Assembly (NCBI GenBank): GCA_031396205.1
Contig: JANNKH010000028.1
Span: 27,951-91,950 of the forward strand
From: CAISIP01 sp031396205
GTDB taxonomy: Bacteria; Pseudomonadota; Gammaproteobacteria; Burkholderiales; Burkholderiaceae_C
Reading direction: 5' to 3'
Length of the DNA: 64,000 bases
Below are positions 17,778-23,211 of the stretch, piece by piece. The position numbers and the translations under genes are program-made. The notes beneath the pieces are model-generated. The model was not told where the DNA came from and did no database searches. It saw only the letters and a list, made by a program, of their open reading frames with translations. Position 1 is the first letter of the stretch. Every line of letters begins with the position of its first letter.

Positions 17778-18593
17778 TCAAACCGGGGGGCGGACATTGC
17801 GTGGGCGACGCCCCGACGTTGCAGCGGGTATCGCACCGACCGCGGTCGATCGCAGTGCATCGGCCAGATCGACAACCGCGGTGTCGTCATCGTCCAGCCG
17901 CAACTGGCGTTCCAGACCGCGCAAATGTTCGTCCATCAGCTTCTCGGCTTCAGTGTGCTGGCCGGACTCGATTGCCTGCAGGATTTCCAGGTGCTCGTGG
18001 ATCGAACACGGGTTGGTGCCACGTGTGTCGTACAGCGCGACCATCAGCGAGGTCTGTGCGACAACGCGCCGCAGATGCTGTTCGAGGGCTGCATTGCCCG
18101 TCGCGGCGGCGAGGTCCAGATGGAACTTGCCAGCCAGACGGATATAGCGCGACGTATCGCCCATGCGGCTGGCCTCCCGTTCCTCGGCTATCTGGGCGCG
18201 AATAGCACTGATCCAGGGGTCACACCGGCAGCCGGCCAGCGTGCGCACCACCCCGCACTCCAGAATCCGGCGCAAGGCATTGACGTCGCGCGTGGTCTTG
18301 ACGCTGGGTTTGGCGACAAAGGCGCCACGATTCGGAATCAGTTCGACCAGCTGCTCGTTGGCCAACCGATCCAGCACCTTGCGCAGCGTGCCGCGGGAGG
18401 TATCCAGGATCTGGCACAGGTCGACCTCCGGCAGTTTGGTACCGGGCGGCAATCGGTGCTCGTAGATGGCATCCGACAACCGCCGCTGCACGCGCGCTTC
18501 GTCGTTGAGATCGGGCTCCAGCCTTTCATCTGGCACAGGATGCGTGGCACTGGTGCCGCGCGCGGCAGCGGGAGAAGTGTTCTTGCGGTTCAC
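17778..18593 (-). CDS. GntR-family (FCD) transcriptional regulator
   Basis: A regulator of about 271 residues, first gene of the catabolic operon. The N-terminal winged helix has RRLSDAIYEHRLPPGTKLPE and then GTLRKVLDRLANEQLVELIPNRGAFV, typical of GntR. The C-terminal FCD ligand domain shows the metal-binding His pattern (FHLDLAAATGN, then HEHLEILQAIESG with later HLRGLE). The start is uncertain: GTG at 18593, used here, or TTG at 18620; neither has a good Shine-Dalgarno sequence. The promoter just upstream has two palindromes of the type bound by such dimers, suggesting autoregulation and control of the whole operon by an intermediate. Confidence 0.88.
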   Translation of the reverse strand: MNRKNTSPAAARGTSATHPVPDERLEPDLNDEARVQRRLSDAIYEHRLPPGTKLPEVDLCQILDTSRGTLRKVLDRLANEQLVELIPNRGAFVAKPSVKTTRDVNALRRILECGVVRTLAGCRCDPWISAIRAQIAEEREASRMGDTSRYIRLAGKFHLDLAAATGNAALEQHLRRVVAQTSLMVALYDTRGTNPCSIHEHLEILQAIESGQHTEAEKLMDEHLRGLERQLRLDDDDTAVVDLADALRSTAVGAIPAATSGRRPRNVRPPV

Positions 18594-18623
18594 GGCGAAT
18601 CGAGGCAGGAGTAGCTCCAAAAT

Positions 18624-18635
18624 TTTGTTAACAAA
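18624..18635. promoter_or_regulatory. Palindromic operator candidate 1 (TTTGTTAACAAA)
   Basis: A perfect 12-bp palindrome directly downstream of the gntR -10 element, covering the predicted transcription start. A bound dimer here would block initiation. The core TTGTTAACAA recurs at 18892-18903 and, with one change, at 18657-18666. Assignment to the adjacent GntR protein is by position. Confidence 0.5.
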
Positions 18636-18637
18636 CT

Positions 18638-18666
18638 ATATTATTAATCTAATTTCTTGTTGACAA
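18638..18666 (-). promoter_or_regulatory. Predicted sigma-70 promoter of the gntR-dpp-amidohydrolase operon
   Basis: On the minus strand: -35 TTGTCA (complement of 18661-18666), a 17-nt spacer, and -10 TAATAT (complement of 18638-18643). Both hexamers are close to consensus in a very AT-rich patch of an otherwise GC-rich region. The start point would fall near 18631, leaving a short leader before the regulator gene. Confidence 0.6.
18657..18666. promoter_or_regulatory. Operator candidate 2 (TTGTTGACAA)
   Basis: Matches the core of candidate 1 at 9 of 10 positions and overlaps the -35 hexamer of the operon promoter. The two sites bracket the promoter, about 32 bp (roughly three helical turns) centre to centre, so two dimers could bind the same DNA face. 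Confidence 0.45.
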
Positions 18667-19292
18667 CATAGGGTAAACGCCAATGTCCACTTGCCTGCCA
18701 TGACGATGTCAGGTAATGCTTGCGGCCCTGCGGTTAAAGCGGGCAGCGCGACGGACACTAGACGGGCGAGGGCCATGATGGCATCGGATAGCAAGACCCG
18801 GGCCAGGGCACAATCGCACCTGGGGCCGAAAATGTCCCGTTTCGGGGGGTGGGTCGTCGGAACATCGCCCGACTGGGCAATTTCTGGACATTTTGTTAAC
18901 AAAATGGTGCGCGGGTGACCCAAGATCGGGCACGAGCTGCCCAAGCTGCATCCAGCGCCAGCGCTCTTGACACTGGGACCGACCGCGGCTGTGGCGCGAC
19001 GGCCGTGCGCCCAGCGCCCAGCGTGCAGCCCGATGGTTTCGTCCATTGGAACGATAAGGTGGCCGCGAAATGGGGTCAACGTCAAATTCAGTTCGCCGCC
19101 TGCCGCCGGCGCATTGCACCGGCCGACGCCAGCCTGCGCATCTGCTCCACGCAGCAGGCCGAAGCGGACATGGCCTCTCTGGTACGCTCAGGCGCAGGGC
19201 CAGGATTCAAGGAACGCGTGAAGCGCTACCTCGACCCGTCCTGACCCTATCCTGGATCAGCCTCGCCGGAACGCAACCGAAAGCCCCAAGGC
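18667..19292. other. Gene-poor region between the catabolic operon and the YlqF gene
   Basis: About 625 bp without a convincing gene. Open frames on both strands (for example 18915-19244 on the plus strand) have no recognisable protein pattern, no good ribosome binding site and look like GC-rich chance frames. The only clear signal is the 16-bp palindrome at 18890-18905. It may be regulatory DNA or the remains of lost genes. Confidence 0.5.
18890..18905. promoter_or_regulatory. Distal operator candidate 3 (ATTTTGTTAACAAAAT)
   Basis: A perfect 16-bp palindrome containing the same TTGTTAACAA core as the two promoter-proximal sites, about 255-270 bp upstream of them. No gene starts right next to it. 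It could be an auxiliary operator allowing looping, or the remains of a divergent promoter. Confidence 0.45.
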
Positions 19293-20201
19293 ATGTCCAT
19301 CCAATGGTTTCCCGGCCACATGCACACGACGCGAAAAGCCATCGCCGAGCGCATGTCGGAGATCGATGCCGTGATCGAGCTGCTGGACGCACGCTTGCCA
19401 GGCTCCAGCGCCAACCCGCTGCTGGCGGAGTTGACGCGCGGCAAGCCCTCGCTCAAGGTCCTGAACAAGCAAGACCTGGCCGACCCGCAGCAAACGGCGC
19501 AGTGGCTGGCCCACTACCAGGCCCAGGCCGGCACCCAGGCCTTGGCCCTGGACGCCAGTGCCACCGCGCCCGCCCGCCGGCTCATCAAGTTGTGCCGCGC
19601 TCTGGCTCCGCAGCGCGGCGGCATGACCAAGCCGATGCGGGTGCTGATTTTTGGCATCCCCAACGTTGGCAAGTCGACCTTGGTCAACACGCTGCGCGGC
19701 AAGCGCACGGCGAAGACCGGCGATGAGGCCGGTATCACCCGGACCGAGCAGCGCATATCGCTAGCGGACGACTTCTACCTTTACGACACGCCCGGCATGC
19801 TGTGGCCGCGCATCACCATCGAACAAAGCGGCTACCACCTGGCCGCCAGCGGCGCCGTGGGCCGCAATGCCTACGACGACGAAGAGGTCGCGCTGGCCTT
19901 GCTGACGCAGATGCTGCAGCACCACGCTGACCGTCTGCAGGCCCGCTACCAGTTGGCTGATCTGTCAGGGCTGAACGACCAGGCCGTACTGGCCGAGATC
20001 GGCCGCAAGCGCGCCCCACTGCTGCCAGGTGGCCGGCCGAACACTCAGAAGGCCGCCGAGATCGCCATACACGACTTTCGCAGCGGCGTCTGGGGACCGA
20101 TCACGCTGGAGACGCCGGAGGAGTTCGCGCAGTGGGCAGCGCAGGCCGAGGTGCGAGATGCCGAGCGCATGGCCAAGCGGGCGGCGCGCGCTGCCAGGTA
20201 A
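19293..20201 (+). CDS. ylqF: Circularly permuted ribosome-assembly GTPase (YlqF/RbgA family)
   Basis: A 302-residue GTPase with the permuted motif order of this family: G4 NKQD (near residue 58), then G1 GIPNVGKST, G2 ITRTEQ and G3 DTPG. The N-terminal WFPGHMHTTRKA and LLDARLP segments are typical of YlqF. It acts in late large-subunit ribosome assembly. The C-terminal half forms the helical RNA-binding domain and ends in a basic tail (ERMAKRAARAAR). It stands just left of the accessory segment that separates it from mutS. Confidence 0.93.
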   Translation: MSIQWFPGHMHTTRKAIAERMSEIDAVIELLDARLPGSSANPLLAELTRGKPSLKVLNKQDLADPQQTAQWLAHYQAQAGTQALALDASATAPARRLIKLCRALAPQRGGMTKPMRVLIFGIPNVGKSTLVNTLRGKRTAKTGDEAGITRTEQRISLADDFYLYDTPGMLWPRITIEQSGYHLAASGAVGRNAYDDEEVALALLTQMLQHHADRLQARYQLADLSGLNDQAVLAEIGRKRAPLLPGGRPNTQKAAEIAIHDFRSGVWGPITLETPEEFAQWAAQAEVRDAERMAKRAARAAR

Positions 20202-20514
20202 TTCGCCCGGATTTACGACACCTTCGAGCCCGCCGCGAACCGCCGGGACTAATGATCCCAGTGGCTCAGAAAATGCAAACGGATCAGAAGGGGCCTTCTT
20301 CCCGGAAATTAGTGGTGCGAAGAAGCCGAGCAGGTCTGCGGCAACATCCCTCGGTAGCTAAACTGGACGGTGCGCTACCAATGGAGCACGACCATGTGCG
20401 TCACTGCGACACAAGCCAGGAATCGTTTTGGTGCCCTTCGCCCAGTCCGTAAAAAACATGCCGGAACAACCGGCTTTGCCGCGCACGATTGCGGGCTAGG
20501 GTCAATATCCCCGA
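20202..20514. other. Non-coding stretch upstream of the ParD-like/NTase pair
   Basis: About 310 bp after the ylqF stop with no supported gene. Base composition is lower in GC than the flanking core genes, and it leads into the promoter and operator of the toxin-antitoxin-like pair. A short inverted repeat (AGAAGG/CCTTCT near 20286-20299) has no T run and is not a terminator. Confidence 0.4.
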
Positions 20515-20533
20515 TTGTGGTAATCTGCCACAA
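20515..20533 (+). promoter_or_regulatory. Promoter -10 flanked by an inverted repeat, upstream of the ParD-like gene
   Basis: TTGTGG (20515-20520) and CCACAA (20528-20533) form a perfect 6-bp inverted repeat. It encloses an extended -10 (TGGTAATCT, with TAATCT at 20521-20526). The ParD-like gene starts 23 bp downstream. A dimeric antitoxin on this repeat would cover the -10, as expected for an autoregulated toxin-antitoxin operon. The -35 is poor. Confidence 0.45.
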
Positions 20534-20556
20534 ATCCTGTTTCACTGGCTCCCACC

Positions 20557-20889
20557 ATGTCCAAATCCCTGCGGGTTTCAGATACCCTTTTTGTTGCCGC
20601 CCAGAATGCCGGCAGCAGCTTTACGCGCTCCACCGCGCAACAAGTCGAACATTGGGCGCGCCTTGGCCAGACGATCGAGGCTGCCGGCTTGACGGTAACG
20701 CAGGCTATCGCTCTCCTGAATGGCAATGTAGAAGCGGTCGTCAGCGAAGACACCATGTGGCAAGACAAGCGCCAGCGTCAGGCCGCTGATCTCAGTTCGG
20801 TTCGAAGCGGAGTTCGCACCGCTGATCATATGAACTGGTTTCTCTGCGGCGCGGCACGAAACGCAAAGGTGATCAATGGCCCGCTCTGA
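20557..20889 (+). CDS. ParD-like antitoxin-family protein
   Basis: A 110-residue protein. The first 50 residues (MSKSLRVSDTLFVAAQ, SFTRSTAQQVEHWARLG) match the ParD-like family: a short strand then two helices with a conserved S-R-S/T-x-A-x-Q-[hydrophobic]-E-x-W pattern, a ribbon-helix-helix-like DNA-binding unit. The C-terminal part could bind a partner. It overlaps the next gene by 14 bp, the arrangement of antitoxin-first operons, and an inverted repeat covers its promoter. No ParE-type toxin is present; the partner is a nucleotidyltransferase-fold protein. Confidence 0.7.
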   Translation: MSKSLRVSDTLFVAAQNAGSSFTRSTAQQVEHWARLGQTIEAAGLTVTQAIALLNGNVEAVVSEDTMWQDKRQRQAADLSSVRSGVRTADHMNWFLCGAARNAKVINGPL

Positions 20890-21727
20890 CCGGGTCACCA
20901 AACCGCAATTGCCAAGTGACGAGGCCCCGCTGACCGCGGAGGACGTCGCACACATGCTGGGCGCCATGCCACCGCAAATGGTTCTCGTTGGCGGACAGGC
21001 ATTGGCTTTCTGGATGGACTTTTACGGTGTCAGGCCGGGTGCCGGAGCGGAGATCACCTCTGATGGCGACGTGCTGGGTACGCTGGAGGAAGCGCGTCTG
21101 CTCGCGCGACGGCTTGGTGGGAGGCTCCGCGTACCACCACCGAGGGCATTGACGGCGCTGGTGGCTCAGGTTCGCCTGCCCCTTCCTTCTGACGCACTTG
21201 AACGCAACATCGACGTATTGCACAAACTGTATGACCTGGGCGGTCTGCGCAAGTCGACCCACATCACTCGACGCGCAGTTGCACGCGCACGGGTCATCGA
21301 GTTGGAGTCTGGCATTCAATTCCGGGTCCTGCATCCCATGGACCTATTGGCTTCCCGCGTCAGCAACGCCGCCGGATTGATGGACATCAAGGGTAGGCAC
21401 GTACTGACCCAGGTGAAATGGGCTATCAAGGTGATGCAGCAATCGCTTCTGAGCGCGGCAAACTCAGGCGACACCGCACGGGTCGGCGCGATGATCCAGG
21501 AAGTTCAACGCCTTGCAAAGGCATCCGCTGGCCGCGCACTGTTCAAGTCGCACGCCATCGAAGTCTTCAACGCGATCCCGACTAAAACTCTGACCCGGTT
21601 GCGGCCGGAGTTTACGGAACAATGCGCACGAATGACACTCGCGATCACGGCTCAGCGTGCGCAGGACAAGATCGCCCTTGCGAATCGAGAAACGACGCAA
21701 TCACGTCGAGCCACAAACACGGATTGA
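20876..21727 (+). CDS. Nucleotidyltransferase-fold protein, probable toxin partner of the ParD-like antitoxin
   Basis: A 283-residue protein. Near residue 35, VLVGGQALAFW is the hG-G motif of the polymerase-beta-type nucleotidyltransferase fold. About 25 residues later ITSDGDVLG supplies the Asp-x-Asp metal pair, and the third acidic residue may be in ERNIDVLHKL. A helical C-terminal half follows, with no membrane segment. Similar enzymes act as toxins by adding nucleotides to tRNA or proteins (AbiEii, MenT, MNT-type), but the target here is unknown. The start at 20876 has AAAGGTG upstream and overlaps the antitoxin gene. Together they look like a type II or type IV toxin-antitoxin system. 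Confidence 0.65.
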   Translation: MARSDRVTKPQLPSDEAPLTAEDVAHMLGAMPPQMVLVGGQALAFWMDFYGVRPGAGAEITSDGDVLGTLEEARLLARRLGGRLRVPPPRALTALVAQVRLPLPSDALERNIDVLHKLYDLGGLRKSTHITRRAVARARVIELESGIQFRVLHPMDLLASRVSNAAGLMDIKGRHVLTQVKWAIKVMQQSLLSAANSGDTARVGAMIQEVQRLAKASAGRALFKSHAIEVFNAIPTKTLTRLRPEFTEQCARMTLAITAQRAQDKIALANRETTQSRRATNTD

Positions 21728-21796
21728 TCCGTAGCCCGTCGCCTTTGCCAGCCTGCAAAGGATCGAGACCGATGCAATAGCAGCAAACGCCAAATA

Positions 21797-21886
21797 ATGA
21801 CTACGCCCGACCTCTCCGCCCACACCCCCATGATGCAGCAGTACCGACGGATGACTTTTTATGGGCCCCGTTTCATTGAGACCTGA
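21797..21886 (+). pseudogene. Orphaned 5' end of mutS
   Basis: ATG at 21797 opens MTTPDLSAHTPMMQQY, the typical MutS N terminus in this bacterial group, then runs into unrelated residues (RRMTFYGP...) and stops at TGA 21884-21886. Bases 21812-21845 are identical to the beginning of the intact mutS at 23254-23287. This is either the original mutS start cut off by an insertion, or a second copy left by recombination. Confidence 0.75.
21812..21845 (+). repeat. Left copy of a 34-bp direct repeat (mutS codons)
   Basis: Exactly repeated at 23254-23287; with four further bases upstream the match is 37 of 38. The repeats bracket about 1.4 kb that contains the GSU2403-type nucleotidyltransferase gene. 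Possible readings are an attachment-site core or a duplication made during insertion. Confidence 0.85.
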
Positions 21887-22048
21887 GTAACTTCGGCTGG
21901 AGAGTCGGCCATTCAGTCCCCAGTCAGCGCCCATTCCCAGAAAGCCGGCGATCAGACGGCAGTCGCGGCTTACACAACGTGGCACGAGTCGCTACCCACA
22001 CCCCAATTGATCGCCGAAAAAGTCAACTATCATATTGATTTATAACAT

Positions 22049-22088
22049 TTCACCGTGCAAAATTGTAGTTTGAAGAAAGAACGGTGAA
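22049..22088 (+). promoter_or_regulatory. Inverted repeat abutting the start of the second nucleotidyltransferase gene
   Basis: TTCACCGT (22049-22056) and ACGGTGAA (22081-22088) are perfect complements separated by 24 nt, and the GTG start follows immediately. An mRNA hairpin would place the GAAAGA ribosome-binding region in its loop or stem. As DNA it could be an operator. A promoter may overlap: TTGATT (22035-22040), 17 nt, then CAAAAT. Confidence 0.4.
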
Positions 22089-23027
22089 GTGCTCTACATA
22101 TCGCTTGCCGATGAGGCCGCCAGGCAGACAGTCGACGCCATGTCGCTGTGGCAGGAGTGCGCGCGCGTGCGGCGCCAGTACCAGGATTACGCCGCAGGCA
22201 TGTACTGGAAGTCAGAAGGCGCATACGAATACCTGGTCAAGACGAAGGCACGCGGCAAGCAGGAACGCATCGGCCGACGCACACCTGAGACAGAACTGAT
22301 CTACAGTGAATTTCACAAACGCAAAAACGCCCTTCAACCCCGACTGCAATCGCTCCAGGCTCAGCTCGCCGTGGCGCAAAGGCTCAACCGCGCCGTCAAG
22401 GCTGGCCGGGTACCTACGATCGTCATCGACATCCTGAATGCCTTTGAGGCCGCCGGCCTCGCTGAGCATTTCACGGTCGTCGGAACCCACGCCTTGTACG
22501 CCTACGAAGCTGCTGCCGGCGTTCGTATCGCACAAAAGGCATTGACCACCCAGGACGTTGACCTGTTGTGGGATGCGCGCAAGCGGGTTCGCTTCGTTGC
22601 CGACATGAAGCATCTGGGCAAGCCGGTCCTGAGAATCCTGCAGGAGGTAGACCCGACATTCCAGCGCAAGGAACTCCACAATGAGACCGCCATCAACGCC
22701 AAGGGTTTCATGGTCGATTTCCTGCGGCGGATTCCCCAGGACGGCGACCCGCACCCATTCAGACTGTCTGACGCGGAGGAAGACATGTGGCCCGTGCAAG
22801 CCATTCGTGCGCAGGTCCTGACCGAGGCTCGGCCGTTCGAGCACGTCGTCATAGGTGCCACAGGCAAGATGGCGCTGATGCGAACCGTTTCACCGAAAGT
22901 ATTTGTAAGTTTCAAACACTGGTTGGCTGTCCAGCCAGAACGTGACCCATTGAAAAGGGGCCGGGACCAGACGCAAGCCCAAACGGTCCAGGCGCTAATG
23001 GACGACGGACTTCTGCACGTGCAGTAA
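22089..23027 (+). CDS. GSU2403-family nucleotidyltransferase-fold protein
   Basis: A 312-residue protein. Residues 1 to about 110 form a helical, charged N-terminal region (LWQECARVRRQYQDY, KARGKQERIGRR). The nucleotidyltransferase fold follows: TVVGTHALYAYEAAAG, then TTQDVDLLWDARKR with the Asp-x-Asp metal pair near residue 157. The C-terminal part has KGFMVDFLRRIP and a conserved KMALMRTVSP segment. This matches a family annotated only as nucleotidyltransferase fold. The GTG start is preceded by a perfect inverted repeat. The gene lies inside the insertion at the mutS 5' end, and its base composition looks lower in GC than the flanks. Function is unknown; relatives of the fold suggest a toxin or defence role, but there is no direct evidence. 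Confidence 0.7.
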   Translation: MLYISLADEAARQTVDAMSLWQECARVRRQYQDYAAGMYWKSEGAYEYLVKTKARGKQERIGRRTPETELIYSEFHKRKNALQPRLQSLQAQLAVAQRLNRAVKAGRVPTIVIDILNAFEAAGLAEHFTVVGTHALYAYEAAAGVRIAQKALTTQDVDLLWDARKRVRFVADMKHLGKPVLRILQEVDPTFQRKELHNETAINAKGFMVDFLRRIPQDGDPHPFRLSDAEEDMWPVQAIRAQVLTEARPFEHVVIGATGKMALMRTVSPKVFVSFKHWLAVQPERDPLKRGRDQTQAQTVQALMDDGLLHVQ

Positions 23028-23211
23028 TCAACTCAGCATCCACGACGAGGATGCCGTAGATGACCGAAGCTAGGACATCGATATACCCGTCGACTGCTGG
23101 CGCTTGCCATCGATCACTTAGTTGTCAGATCAAACCAACCACGCACCGATAATTCGGGCTTGTCGAATGGCTGATTTTCGTTTGGCCAGGTGATGTTCAG
23201 ATGAACTATTG

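Noticed and set aside
18915..19244. Possible small gene upstream of ylqF
   Set aside because: Low-complexity composition, no ribosome binding site, no recognisable motif; treated as non-coding.
21742..21761. CCTTTGC/GCAAAGG hairpin after the NTase toxin gene
   Set aside because: No T tract on either strand; stem is not GC-rich enough to be called a terminator.
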